Of a stretch of 49,528 nt of DNA, positions 39,843-48,143 are shown in pieces. This DNA is from JBOGEB01 sp050743125 (GTDB lineage: Bacteria; Actinomycetota; Nitriliruptoria; Euzebyales; Egibacteraceae). The notes under the pieces were generated by a model. It had not been told where the DNA came from, did not search any database, and saw only the letters and a list, made by a program, of their open reading frames with translations. The stretch lies in the NCBI GenBank assembly GCA_050743125.1, contig JBOGEB010000011.1, positions 1-49,528 on the forward strand, in the 5' to 3' direction. The translations under genes and the position numbers were made by a program. Position 1 is the stretch's first letter; every line of letters starts with the position of its first letter.

Positions 39843-40610
39843 ATGACTTCACCGATCTTCACCGGCGTCGGCGTCGCGCTCGTGACGCTGTTCACCCAGA
39901 ACGGCGACCTCGACGCGCCGGCGACCGCGGACCTCGCGTCCAGGCTCGTCGAGGAGGGCATGCGGGCAGTCGTCGTGGCCGGCACCACCGGCGAGGCGGC
40001 GGCCCTGGAGCCGCAGGAGCGTGTCACGCTGCTCGAGGCCGTGCGGGCCGTGGTCCCGGCCGGGGTGCCGGTGATCGCCGGCACCGGGGCGCCGTCGGCG
40101 CGGCAGGCGGTCGCGCTCACGGGCGCCGCACGGGACCACGGGGCCGACGCCGCGCTCGTGCTCTCCCCGCCCGGCGTCGCCGACCCGCGCCGCTACTACG
40201 ACGCCGTCGCGGCGGCCGCCGGGGACCTGCCGCTGCTCGCCTACCACTTTCCCAAGGTCTCGCCGCCAGGGATCCCGGTCGAGCTGCTCGCCGACCTGCC
40301 GGTCCGGGGCGTGAAGGACTCGACCGGCGACCCGGAGCGGCTGCTCGCCGAGTTCGACGCGTACGGCGGCGACCTCTACGCCGGGTCCTCAGCGATTCTC
40401 GCGCTCGCGGGGCCGCTCGGGTGCACGGGTGCGATCCTCACGCTCGCGAACGTCGCCGCTGCGCGCTGCGTGTGTGCGTTCGCAGGCGACGCCAAGGCCC
40501 AGCGGGAGCTCGCCGGGGTCCACCGCGCCGCCCACGACTCCTTCCCCGTCGGGCTGAAGCGCCTGGTCAGCCAGGCCTACGGCACGTCAGCGGTCACCCG
40601 GATCGCCTAG
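39843..40610 (+). CDS. Dihydrodipicolinate synthase/N-acetylneuraminate lyase family protein
   Basis: TIM-barrel class I aldolase, 255 residues, shorter than typical DapA (about 290). Seen: AVVVAGTTGEAAALEPQERV (substrate loop GTTGE), catalytic Tyr in LLAYHFPKVSPPGIP, and Schiff-base Lys in VRGVKDSTGDPERL. Could be 4-hydroxy-tetrahydrodipicolinate synthase or another pyruvate aldolase; no lysine genes flank it. ATG 39843 (MTSPIFTGVGVALVTLF) is preferred to an ATG within the palindrome at 39804. A box at 39831 close to the ATG suggests a leaderless mRNA. The stop lies at the edge of a MITE-like element. Confidence 0.9.
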   Translation: MTSPIFTGVGVALVTLFTQNGDLDAPATADLASRLVEEGMRAVVVAGTTGEAAALEPQERVTLLEAVRAVVPAGVPVIAGTGAPSARQAVALTGAARDHGADAALVLSPPGVADPRRYYDAVAAAAGDLPLLAYHFPKVSPPGIPVELLADLPVRGVKDSTGDPERLLAEFDAYGGDLYAGSSAILALAGPLGCTGAILTLANVAAARCVCAFAGDAKAQRELAGVHRAAHDSFPVGLKRLVSQAYGTSAVTRIA

Positions 40611-40738
40611 AGCGTGTTTGAAAGTTGTTGTGGGGGTCGCGTCGCGTCGGGTTCCGCTCCTTTGGGGTGGGTGGGTGGGGGAGGTTGGTGCGGTCGGTCG
40701 CTTCGCCCCCGGAGCAGGCGCGATTCTCAAACACGTTC
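40610..40738. mobile_element. MITE-like element with IS5-type inverted ends
   Basis: Left end GAGCGTGTTTGAAAGT and inverted right end GAACGTGTTTGAGAAT match at 13 of 16 positions. The 129-bp interior has no gene but contains the third G-rich repeat. Ends beginning GARCGTGTTTGA resemble those of some IS5-group elements. It abuts the DapA-family stop codon (40608-40610). Confidence 0.65.
40665..40697. repeat. G-rich dispersed repeat, copy 3
   Basis: GGGTGGGTGGGTGGGGGAGG followed by TTGGTGCGGTCGG, like the copies at 1813 and 9597. Here it lies within a MITE-like element, which suggests how the repeat spreads. Confidence 0.7.
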
Positions 40739-40746
40739 CATGCTGA

Positions 40747-41496
40747 CTAGCGAGGCGCGGCTGGGTCCCACACCGCTCCCGGGGTGATGCCCCGGTTGCG
40801 CTGCCACTGGATGAGGAGGCTGCGGTAGTGAGCACGGGCGCGACCGCCCATCGCGCGGACCATGCCCGCGTTCACGGCGCCGCCGATCACGCCGCCGACG
40901 ACCGGCACCACGCGAGGCAGGCGCTTCCAGAAGAGCCCAGCCGCGAGCCGGCGCGAGATCTGCCTGGTCAGCGCGACCTGGAGCCGCTCGGCGGCGGCGC
41001 GCTCCAGGAGCTGCTGCGACAGCCGGGCGACGAGGACCTGCGTGCCCTCGACCGTGACCATGGATACGCCCGCAGCCGCGAGCAGCCCGACGCGCAGCTG
41101 GGTGGCGCCGGCCTCGGTCTCGGTCTCGAAGCCGTAGGCGCCCATGACGCCGCTGGTGGCGCGGACGGCCGCGGCGAGCGTGGCGACCGTGTCCGCCGGC
41201 AGCGCGAGCGGCAGCGTCGCCGCTCCTCCGAGGTTGGCCACGAACCCCTGCAGTCCGGCAGCGAGCGCGCTGCTCGTGATGTACTGCCGGGCGAGGGGAT
41301 CGAGCTCGGCGGGCGGGCAGAAGCGCAGGCCCGCGAGCCGGTCGGATACCTTCGTGCCGGACATCGGCAACCCGCGCTTCTCGGCCTCGGCGACGACGTG
41401 CTCGGGCGGGACCCGCGCCCGGTCGATGATCTCCTCGAGCATGCGGCCGATCGCGCGGGTGACTGAATCCGGCACGCGTACCTGGGGACGGTTCAT
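40747..41496 (-). CDS. EcsC family protein
   Basis: 249 residues starting MNRPQVRVPDSVTRAIGRML. EcsC family signs: ITSSALAAGLQGFVANLGGA, LRVGLLAAAGVSMVTVEGTQ, and PRVVPVVGGVIGGAVNAGMV, with Gly/Ala-rich amphipathic helices that associate with membranes. Function in most bacteria is unclear (in Bacillus it accompanies the EcsAB transporter). ATG 41496; the longer open frame to 41979 is antisense to the nitroreductase gene and is rejected. Divergent from the nitroreductase gene by 30 bp. Confidence 0.85.
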   Translation of the reverse strand: MNRPQVRVPDSVTRAIGRMLEEIIDRARVPPEHVVAEAEKRGLPMSGTKVSDRLAGLRFCPPAELDPLARQYITSSALAAGLQGFVANLGGAATLPLALPADTVATLAAAVRATSGVMGAYGFETETEAGATQLRVGLLAAAGVSMVTVEGTQVLVARLSQQLLERAAAERLQVALTRQISRRLAAGLFWKRLPRVVPVVGGVIGGAVNAGMVRAMGGRARAHYRSLLIQWQRNRGITPGAVWDPAAPR

Positions 41497-41526
41497 GCGC
41501 CCAGCGTAGAAGGTCGGAGAGGCCAT

Positions 41527-42231
41527 ATGGAGCTGTACGAGGTCATGCGGACGACGCCCGCCACCCGGGCCTTCACCGACGAGCCGGTCGACGACGAGGT
41601 GCTCTACCGCATCCTCGACCATGCGCGCTTCGCGCCGAGCGGCGGGAACCGGCAGGGCTGGCGCGTCGTGGTCGTCAAGGACCCCGAGACACGCCGCCGG
41701 ATCCGTGACCTGTACGTGCTCGGGTGGCGCGAGTACATGGCGCACGTCGAGGCCGGGCTCACGCCGTTCGCGCCGACCGACCACGGACGCTGGCCCGGCC
41801 CGGCGGTCGACCTGGAGCGCGCCCGCCAGGTCCCCCGGCCGAACCCGTTCGCGGACCACCTCGACAAGGCGCCAGCCGTGCTCGTGCTCGTGGCGCAGCT
41901 CGGCGCGCTCGCGTGCCTGGACAACGGGCTCGACCGGCAGAGCATCGTCGGTGGCGCCTCGATCTACCCGTTCGCGCACAACCTCCTCCTCGCCGCCCGC
42001 AATGAGGGCCTCGGGGGGGTGATGACGTCAGTGCTGGCCAGGCAGGAGCCGGCGGTCCGCGAGCTGCTGTCGATCCCGCAGGGCTTCGCCTTGGCCGGCC
42101 TGCTCACGCTCGGCCACCCAGAGCGGGCGGTCACCAGGCTGTCCCGCCGGCCGGTCGAGGAGTTCGCGTTCGTCGACCGCTTCGGCGGCGCACCGTTTTC
42201 TGCGGCGCGCGGTTGCGTGCGTGAGACTTAA
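41527..42231 (+). CDS. Nitroreductase family oxidoreductase
   Basis: 234-residue FMN-dependent enzyme: MELYEVMRTTPATRAFTDEP, FAPSGGNRQGWRVVVVKDPE (FMN-phosphate contacts), NLLLAARNEGLGGVMTSVLA and LLTLGHPERAVTRLSRRPVE. The second half carries an inserted loop (AHVEAGLTPFAPTDHGRW) seen in relatives of unknown substrate. Natural substrate unknown. Its stop overlaps the possible start of the ferritin-like/VIT gene by 11 bp, so co-translation is likely. Confidence 0.93.
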   Translation: MELYEVMRTTPATRAFTDEPVDDEVLYRILDHARFAPSGGNRQGWRVVVVKDPETRRRIRDLYVLGWREYMAHVEAGLTPFAPTDHGRWPGPAVDLERARQVPRPNPFADHLDKAPAVLVLVAQLGALACLDNGLDRQSIVGGASIYPFAHNLLLAARNEGLGGVMTSVLARQEPAVRELLSIPQGFALAGLLTLGHPERAVTRLSRRPVEEFAFVDRFGGAPFSAARGCVRET

Positions 42232-43291
42232 TGACGTGACCGCGCAGCGCCGGTACCGCCGGCGGCTCGCCGCAGAGCGTGACGCCGCGGCGGTCTACCG
42301 AGCGCTCGCATCACGGCGGAGCGGCGAGGAGCGCGAGAGCCTACTCGCGCTCGCCCGCGCCGAGGAGCGGCACGCGCGGCATTGGGCGGAGCTGCTCGGC
42401 GACACCGCCGCCCAGACGCCACACCGGCTGAGCTGGCGGGCGCGGCTGCTCGGATGGCTGGCGCGGCGGGTCAGCTCGCTGCTCGTCCTCGCCGTCGTCC
42501 AGCGTGCCGAGCTGGACATGACCTACGACACCGACGCCGAGGCAGGCGCCCACATGGCCGCCGACGAACGCATCCATGCGCGCGTCGTCGCCGGCCTCGC
42601 ACGGCGCCGACGCGCGCGGGTGTCCGGGCTGCTCCGCGCGTCGGTGTTCGGCGTCACCGACGGGCTCGTCTCCAATGCTTCCCTCATTCTCGGCATGGCC
42701 GGCGCTGGGGCGCAGCGGCCGATCGTGCTGCTCGCGGGGCTCGCAGGGTTACTCGCCGGCGCGCTGTCGATGGCCGCCGGCGAGTACGTGTCGGTCCGCT
42801 CGCAACGGGAGCTGCTGTCCGAGGGCGCGGCGTCCAACATCGACCCGCGCATGCTCGCCGCGGCGCGCAGCGGCGACCTGCGGCGCCTGGAGGATCTGCT
42901 GCGCCACACAGGAATGCCCAACGAGGAGGCGGTGCCCTTGGCGGCGGCGCTGCTGCGCGGCTCCCGCGGCGAGGGCAGCGAGGAAGGTCATGGGCAGGGC
43001 CAGCCGACCGACGTCGTCGGCTCGGCGGCCGGGGCCGCGCTGTCGAGCTTCACGGCGTTCGCGCTCGGCGCGTTCGTGCCGGTCGTCCCGTACCTGCTCA
43101 CGGCCAGCGATACCGCGCTGTTCGCCGCCATGCTGCTCACCGCCGCCGCGCTGTTCGCCGCCGGCGTCATGGTCGGGGTCCTGACCGGCGGGCCCCTGGT
43201 CAAGCGCGGGATCCGCCAGCTCCTGATCGGCGCCAGCGCAGCCACGGTCACGTACGGGCTGGGGAGGCTCCTCGGGGTCACCGTCTCCTGA
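42221..43291 (+). CDS. Ferritin-like domain fused to a VIT1/CCC1 metal transporter
   Basis: 356 residues. N-terminal about 130: rubrerythrin-like four-helix bundle with ExxH-type ligands (LLALARAEERHARHWAELLG, DAEAGAHMAADERIHARVVA). C-terminal: VIT1/CCC1 family with about five membrane helices (SVFGVTDGLVSNASLILGMA, GLLAGALSMAAGEYVSVRSQ, ALSSFTAFALGAFVPVVPYL). Membrane-bound ferritins of this type (MbfA) export iron or manganese. GTG 42221 or 42236 is the start. Preceded by a nitroreductase and followed by ArsR, so the locus may respond to metal or oxidative stress. Confidence 0.92.
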   Translation: MRLNDVTAQRRYRRRLAAERDAAAVYRALASRRSGEERESLLALARAEERHARHWAELLGDTAAQTPHRLSWRARLLGWLARRVSSLLVLAVVQRAELDMTYDTDAEAGAHMAADERIHARVVAGLARRRRARVSGLLRASVFGVTDGLVSNASLILGMAGAGAQRPIVLLAGLAGLLAGALSMAAGEYVSVRSQRELLSEGAASNIDPRMLAAARSGDLRRLEDLLRHTGMPNEEAVPLAAALLRGSRGEGSEEGHGQGQPTDVVGSAAGAALSSFTAFALGAFVPVVPYLLTASDTALFAAMLLTAAALFAAGVMVGVLTGGPLVKRGIRQLLIGASAATVTYGLGRLLGVTVS

Positions 43292-43326
43292 TGGGAACGG
43301 CTGCCGCTCAGGCCACACAACCAGAC

Positions 43327-43342
43327 ATCGACGTGGGTCGAT
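43327..43342. promoter_or_regulatory. Candidate ArsR operator
   Basis: ATCGACGTGGGTCGAT, perfect 6-bp arms around GTGG, 12 bp upstream of the ArsR start. ArsR/SmtB proteins bind such short inverted repeats; inferred. Confidence 0.55.
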
Positions 43343-43353
43343 AGCCTGGGCAC

Positions 43354-43689
43354 GTGGACGTTCAGCCGATCAACGCCTGTTGCGAGTCCCTGCTCGCCGC
43401 GCCGCTGGGCGACGAGGAGGCCGCAGCGCTCGCGTCGGGCTTCGCGGTGCTGGCTGACCCCGTCCGGCTGCGGCTGCTCAGCCTGATCGCGACCGCTCCC
43501 GCCGAGGTCTGCGCATGCGAGCTCGTCGAGCCGCTCGACCGCAGTCAGCCGACGATCAGCCACCACCTGTCCGTACTCGTCCGCGCCGGCCTGCTCCTCC
43601 GTGAGCAGCGGGGTCGCTGGGCGTACTTCCGCGCCGTCCCCGAGCGCCTCACCGTCCTGCGCGACGCGCTCGACCCGACAAGGCCCTGA
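43354..43689 (+). CDS. ArsR family metalloregulator
   Basis: 111 residues: VLADPVRLRLLSLIATAPAE, VCACELVEPLDRSQPTISHH, LSVLVRAGLLLREQRGRWAY. The CxC in EVCACELV on the recognition-helix side is the arsenite/antimonite-sensing arrangement of classic ArsR, and a further Cys pair sits near the N-terminus (NACCESLL). GTG 43354. No arsenic export or reductase genes follow, so its targets lie elsewhere or include the upstream VIT-type transporter. Confidence 0.92.
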   Translation: MDVQPINACCESLLAAPLGDEEAAALASGFAVLADPVRLRLLSLIATAPAEVCACELVEPLDRSQPTISHHLSVLVRAGLLLREQRGRWAYFRAVPERLTVLRDALDPTRP

Positions 43690-43839
43690 CGCGCCGTAGA
43701 GCATGTGGCGAAGCTCCCAGGGCGGGGTCGCGGGGTCGCCGAAGGCTCACCAGGCGTCTCACCGCTCCAAACTCAAGGATGACCGACGGAATCCCGCCCA
43801 GGGCGCCCGCTCTGGCCCATGTTTCGACGACACACGCGC

Positions 43840-44298
43840 TCAATCTCGATCCCGCTGCGTGCAGCGCTGCGCCAACTGCGCCAGCGCGGCGCGAACGTCG
43901 GCGTCACGAGCCTGCGCCTGGGGATCGACCCAGCGCCACTGAACGCCGGCCTCGATCACGAAGCGGGGCTGGCTGTGATCGGCGACCTCCTCGACGTCCA
44001 GCGCCACCGCCACCACACCGTCGATGCCAGGCAGCGGGTCCTCGATGACGCGGGCCGTCCCGTAGGCGGTCACCGCCACGTCGCCCTCGCACAGCAGCGT
44101 GAGCGCGACCCGCGGGTCGGCTCGCAGCCGCCGCAGCGACTCCCGCCCGGCCGCCAAGGCGAACAGCGCCAACCGCGAGCCGGCCCGAACGCCGGTGGAC
44201 ACGGGGATCGCGTGCGGGCGGCCCGCGGCCGTCGACAGGATCACCACCGTGTCCGGAGGCCATTCCGGCAAGTCTCCAGAGACGTGAGAAGACCCCAT
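43840..44298 (-). CDS. Pyridoxamine 5'-phosphate oxidase-like (flavin/F420-binding split-barrel) protein
   Basis: 152 residues: MGSSHVSGDLPEWPPDTVVI, LSTAAGRPHAIPVSTGVRAG, FALAAGRESLRRLRADPRVA, LTLLCEGDVAVTAYGTARVI. This is the split beta-barrel fold of PNPOx-like proteins that bind FMN or F420. Cofactor and substrate unknown; actinobacteria have many F420-linked members. ATG 44298. Divergent from the membrane protein gene at 44348. Confidence 0.82.
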   Translation of the reverse strand: MGSSHVSGDLPEWPPDTVVILSTAAGRPHAIPVSTGVRAGSRLALFALAAGRESLRRLRADPRVALTLLCEGDVAVTAYGTARVIEDPLPGIDGVVAVALDVEEVADHSQPRFVIEAGVQWRWVDPQAQARDADVRAALAQLAQRCTQRDRD

Positions 44299-44347
44299 GA
44301 TTCTGCGACCATATCGGGCGACGGGTCCACGCACGAGAGAGGGGCTC

Positions 44348-45028
44348 ATGAACCCGCTGGAGTGGTACGCGCGGCGAGGCCTGTGGGCGCTGCCGGTCTC
44401 CGCCGCGCTCCTGCTCGCGGGGACGCTGACCCACCAGCCCGACCCCAACACCGATTTTCGGGCGTACGCCGAGTACGTCACGACGGCGCCGCTCGTGATC
44501 AGCCATCTCGTCACGAGCATCCTCGGCATGGGCATCGGAACCCTTGGCTTGGTCGCGCTGTTCGTGGTCCTGGCCAGCGGGCCCACCGCGCGGCTCGCGC
44601 TGTGTGCGCTGGCCACGACCGTCATCGCCCAGGCGTTGGTCATCGCGGTCTTCGGGGTGGCCGCCTTCGCGCAACCGGCGGTCGGCCACACGTTTCTGGC
44701 TGGGCAGGCCGCCGAGGCCGTCGCGATCAACAAGGCGATCTACGGTCCTCTGCTGTTCACGACGGCCCTGCCAGGGGTCCTGCTCCTGGGTGTCGGGTTC
44801 GTCCTGTTCGGCGTGGCGGTCGCCCGCTCCGGGTCGCTGCCCGCAGCGGCGGGCGTGCTCTTCACGGTCGCGGGGCCGCTGTTCGCGCTGATCGGCTTTG
44901 CCGTCCAGCCCGTGCAGACGCTGGGCGCTGCCCTGATGACCGCGAGCACGCTGTGGATCGCCTACAGCGGCCAGGCGTTAGGAACCGTCGCGCAGCACAG
45001 GTCGACCTCGTCCTCGGTGTTGCGGTAG
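44348..45028 (+). CDS. Integral membrane protein of unknown function
   Basis: 226 residues with about six hydrophobic segments (GLWALPVSAALLLAGTLTHQ, HLVTSILGMGIGTLGLVALF, LALCALATTVIAQALVIAVF, PGVLLLGVGFVLFGVAVARS, AGVLFTVAGPLFALIGFAVQ). No recognised family. ATG 44348 has GAGAGGGG upstream and is preferred to ATG 44297. Divergent from the PNPOx-like gene and convergent with the fatty-acid synthase gene, so it forms its own unit. Confidence 0.75.
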   Translation: MNPLEWYARRGLWALPVSAALLLAGTLTHQPDPNTDFRAYAEYVTTAPLVISHLVTSILGMGIGTLGLVALFVVLASGPTARLALCALATTVIAQALVIAVFGVAAFAQPAVGHTFLAGQAAEAVAINKAIYGPLLFTTALPGVLLLGVGFVLFGVAVARSGSLPAAAGVLFTVAGPLFALIGFAVQPVQTLGAALMTASTLWIAYSGQALGTVAQHRSTSSSVLR

Positions 45029-45040
45029 CCGACCGACGGA

Positions 45041-46258
45041 CTACCGCAACGAGCCCAGGAAGTGCCGGAACCGGCGCCAGTTGCCTGGGCGCGGGCCGGG
45101 GTCGGGACGGCGCTCGGCGACCAGGTGGTACCCCTGAAGGCGGTTCGCCTTGAGGCCGTGCGACCCACCCCACAGGTAGAGGCGGAACGCCCGGTAGAGC
45201 GGCTCGCCCCAGCGCGCGGCGATGTTCTCGTGGCACGCGTCCAGACGCTCTGCCCAGTGCCGGGTCGTCAGCTCGTAGTCGCGGGTCTCGCGCCGCACGC
45301 GCACGATCTCGAAGCCGTGGAACAGCAGCTCCTCGATCATGTCCTGCAGCGCCAGGAACGCGTGCGTCCCGGGCCAGATGTAGTGGCGCGTGAACGCGCT
45401 GATGGCGAACTTCTCCTTGGCGGCCGAGGCGTCGAGGTAGAGCCGCCCACCCGGTTTGAGCGCGTCCCACACCCGCTGGCAGAAGCGCCGATAGTTGGGG
45501 ATGTGCTCGATGACGCCGTAGATGACCGCGTGGTCGTACGGCTCGCTCGGCCGGTGCTCGAGCACGTCCTCGACGATCACCTCGCCCGGCACCCGCTGCT
45601 CACGGATCAGGTTGCGGATGTAGTTGGCCGAGTCCTCCGTCAGCGTCAGCGAGGTCACGTGCACGCCGCGCGCGCCGCAGTACTCGGTCACGCCGCCCCA
45701 GCCGCCCCCGATGTCCAGCAGGCGCATACCGGGCCGGAGCCCGAGCGCGTTCCACATGCTCTCGAGCTTGTGCTCGGCCGCCTGCTCCAGCGTCTCGTCG
45801 TCGGACTGGAACAGGCAGTGCGAGTAGAAGCGGTAACGCTTGTCGAGGAACGTCAGGTAGAAGTCGTCGCCGAGCGTGTAGTGGTTGTCGATGGCCCGCG
45901 AGTTGACCCACGTCGGCGAGCGCAGGAACAGCTGGGTCGCGAAGCGCAGCTTTTGGGCTGGTGTCGCGCCAGCACGGAGCCGGTCGCGCACGTCGAGCAG
46001 GGCCATCATGTCGCCGTCGAAGTCGAGGTCGCCCTCGACGTAGGCGCGGCCCAGCGCGAACTCGGTGAGCGGCACGCGCAGCGCGCGCTCGCTCTTGAAA
46101 GCTACGCGGAACGCGGGGGGCGCCTCCCCCAGGCGCAGCACCTCGCCGTCGGGCAACGCCAGTTCGCAGGACACGCCGACGTCCCGGAGGATCTGCGCCA
46201 TCGCCTCGATGCGTCCGCTGACTGCTCGCCCTGGGGCTCGGACCTGGGTCGTCGCCAT
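45041..46258 (-). CDS. Cyclopropane-fatty-acyl-phospholipid synthase family methyltransferase
   Basis: 405 residues; SAM-dependent methylation of unsaturated phospholipid acyl chains. Seen: AIDNHYTLGDDFYLTFLDKR, FYSHCLFQSDDETLEQAAEH (family signature), SAM motif MRLLDIGGGWGGVTEYCGAR, and HIPNYRRFCQRVWDALKPGG. Could be Cfa, a mycolic-acid-type cyclopropane synthase, or a methyl-branching enzyme such as BfaB; a partner oxidoreductase is not present. ATG 46258 follows GGGAGGGG. 46259-46598, upstream, holds no recognisable gene. Confidence 0.9.
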   Translation of the reverse strand: MATTQVRAPGRAVSGRIEAMAQILRDVGVSCELALPDGEVLRLGEAPPAFRVAFKSERALRVPLTEFALGRAYVEGDLDFDGDMMALLDVRDRLRAGATPAQKLRFATQLFLRSPTWVNSRAIDNHYTLGDDFYLTFLDKRYRFYSHCLFQSDDETLEQAAEHKLESMWNALGLRPGMRLLDIGGGWGGVTEYCGARGVHVTSLTLTEDSANYIRNLIREQRVPGEVIVEDVLEHRPSEPYDHAVIYGVIEHIPNYRRFCQRVWDALKPGGRLYLDASAAKEKFAISAFTRHYIWPGTHAFLALQDMIEELLFHGFEIVRVRRETRDYELTTRHWAERLDACHENIAARWGEPLYRAFRLYLWGGSHGLKANRLQGYHLVAERRPDPGPRPGNWRRFRHFLGSLR

Positions 46259-46598
46259 TGTCCCCTCCCGCGCGTTGACGCGCGACGTCGTGTGGGTGTC
46301 ACGGCTCAAAGGCCTTCACGGCGTGCATCGCCGTGCTTACGCTTGGATCGCGAGTTCGCGTGAGGCTACTACTTTCGGGCTATTCGGGGGAGCTCTCGGA
46401 ACGATCACAGACTCCTTCGACCGGCGGACGGGTGAGGAGCGGGGGGTTTGTACGCGGCCCGGTTGACCAGCTAGCGTTCACTAGGTAAGGGTCGTGGGCG
46501 CCGCCCAGGACCCGCCCCCAGAGCGTATCGTCCCAGAGCGCTGGCGTGGCCTTTCGATCCACCGGAGACAGGGCCGGAACTCTGAGCAAGGAAGACCC

Positions 46599-46784
46599 AT
46601 GAGCAAGGTGACATACAAGCTGCGCATCCTCGTCGTGGTGCTAACGGCCGCCAGCATGGTGTTGGTGTTCGCCTCGACAGCGCATGCCGGGGAGAGCCCC
46701 CTCCCCTTTACCGATTTCTGCGTGGGTGGACTGGGTAACTGCAGTAAGGCGCCCTCTGGAGAAGGCACGCAGGAAGCTGCGTAA
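46599..46784 (+). CDS. Small secreted peptide with two cysteines
   Basis: 61 residues: a clear signal peptide (MSKVTYKLRILVVVLTAASM, ending ASTAHA) and a predicted mature part of about 31 residues (GESPLPFTDFCVGGLGNCSK, then Ala/Gly/Glu-rich). Two Cys six residues apart could form a disulfide. ATG 46599 has AAGGAAG about 6 bp upstream. Not recognised; might be a secreted signal, bacteriocin-like peptide or simply an orphan. No processing or export genes nearby. Confidence 0.6.
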   Translation: MSKVTYKLRILVVVLTAASMVLVFASTAHAGESPLPFTDFCVGGLGNCSKAPSGEGTQEAA

Positions 46785-47141
46785 CGCTCCTCCTGTCTCG
46801 GCGAGGCCACTCGCGTCTTTCGGGCCGGCCCGGCATCGGAAGACCCGCCCAGCACGATTGTCCTTTAGCTTTAGCGCTGGCGCTCCAGGGCTTCCACACT
46901 GAATGATGCGGGGTTCGGTGGTCGGTGTGGCGGAGGGGTCCAGCGCGTCTGCCACCCGAGTTGCTTTGGACAGTCGAGACAGTCGAGATAGAGGACGTTG
47001 TGCAGGTGGCGCTTCCGCACCTCACCCCTGAAGCTGTCCGCGGGCCCCAGACCTGTAGGCACAGCTAGGCACAGTTTGTCGGCCGGCCCGTGGACACTTC
47101 GGTGATCGCGTTCTGACTCGGTCACGAGACGACCCGGACCA
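46785..47141. other. Gene-free stretch ending at the assembly gap
   Basis: No gene recognised. Contains short tandem repeats (GACAGTCGA twice near 46977) and, at 47015-47141, the left copy of the 127-bp sequence duplicated across the gap. Confidence 0.5.
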
Positions 47142-47241
47142 NNNNNNNNNNNNNNNNNNNNNNNNNNNNNNNNNNNNNNNNNNNNNNNNNNNNNNNNNNN
47201 NNNNNNNNNNNNNNNNNNNNNNNNNNNNNNNNNNNNNNNNN
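47142..47241. other. Assembly gap (100 N) flanked by an exact 127-bp duplication
   Basis: One hundred Ns. The 127 bp before (47015-47141) and after (47242-47368) are identical. 127 is a common maximum k-mer of de Bruijn assemblers, so this looks like two contigs that share a k-mer end and were scaffolded with a default gap. Frames crossing it are meaningless. Confidence 0.9.
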
Positions 47242-47399
47242 CCGCACCTCACCCCTGAAGCTGTCCGCGGGCCCCAGACCTGTAGGCACAGCTAGGCACA
47301 GTTTGTCGGCCGGCCCGTGGACACTTCGGTGATCGCGTTCTGACTCGGTCACGAGACGACCCGGACCACCCAGGTCTACCCGCACGCCGACCTTGAGGA

Positions 47400-47693
47400 T
47401 CAAAGAGTGCGCCCCTGCCGCACTCCCACGGAACACCGCCCAGGGGGCGCTGCCGGCCCGGACTCCTCGCCCAGCGCCTGCGCGGCCTGGTCGAAGCGGC
47501 GGGCGTCGAGGATGCGGTAGACGGGCGGTTCCGACACCGACGAAGTCCCCAGCCAACACTTGGTCCCCCCGTTGATTCGCCAGCCGGTCTCGTCCGCGGC
47601 CACCGCCTTGTTGTTGCGGGTGCTCTCGACCAGCGCGGCATCGGTCGGCCCGGCCCCCCGTTGGCAGCGGCGCCGCCCGAGCCGGAACCACAT
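47400..47693 (-). pseudogene. IS66-like transposase remnant
   Basis: On the minus strand: STRNNKAVAADETGWRINGG then TKCWLGTSSVSEPPVYRILD and ARRFDQAAQALGEES. This is the middle of an IS66-type transposase with the first catalytic Asp (ADETGWR). Start, second and third catalytic residues are absent; the left end runs toward the assembly gap. A complete copy may have caused the assembly break. Confidence 0.75.
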
Positions 47694-48143
47694 CCATGCC
47701 TACGAGCGGCACTGCCACAGGCAGGTAACCCAGGCCAAAAGATCCCGTCCCACCCGGTAAATCAATCCAATCAATACTTGTGCGCTGCCTTCACTTTGGC
47801 GACGTGTTCTTCACAACACGTATTATTCCAGTTCAGAGGGCACCTTTCGTGGAACCGCCCCGCATTTACACAACCCACTCGGTGGATCAAGGCGGAGCAC
47901 GCAGCCGTTCTTCTTGAAAATAGCTGGTTGCCTAATCTCTTAGGTTAGGGTAGCCTTAACTTACGAGTACGGTCGGGGAGACGCCTCCCCTCTGGCAGAC
48001 GAGCCGATGGCGCTCGATTGGTCAGGCCCGTGTGCGGAAGCGGGATTTGGTCATGTCGGCTCATGCACGTCTGGCCCTCGCCAATCTACCTCAGCGGGGG
48101 CCTGGCGCGCGCCAAGCTCTGAGTTTCCGAGGAAAGGAAAACG
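47694..48143. other. 450-bp gene-free leader region
   Basis: No protein recognised. Less GC-rich than most of the window. It holds an iron-box-like sequence (47940-47963), a GGGGAGACGCCTCCCC hairpin near 47975, and the ribosome site of the delta-60 protein. Confidence 0.5.
47940..47963. promoter_or_regulatory. Possible DtxR/IdeR-type iron box
   Basis: TTAGGTTAGGGTAGCCTTAA followed by CTTA resembles the palindromic iron box (TTAGGTTAGSCTAACCTAA), with extra bases in the centre. Lies 180 bp before the secreted beta-propeller gene. Weak. Confidence 0.35.

Noticed and set aside
45062..46363. 433-codon plus-strand open frame
   Set aside because: Antisense to the cyclopropane-fatty-acid synthase gene; no recognisable protein.
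47122..47718. Protein running across the N gap
   Set aside because: The frame includes 34 unknown residues from Ns, and the flanks are an assembly duplication.
47965..48143. Riboswitch in the leader of the delta-60 protein
   Set aside because: I compared it by eye with c-di-AMP (ydaO) and c-di-GMP types; a GC hairpin is present, but no conserved core was recognisable.
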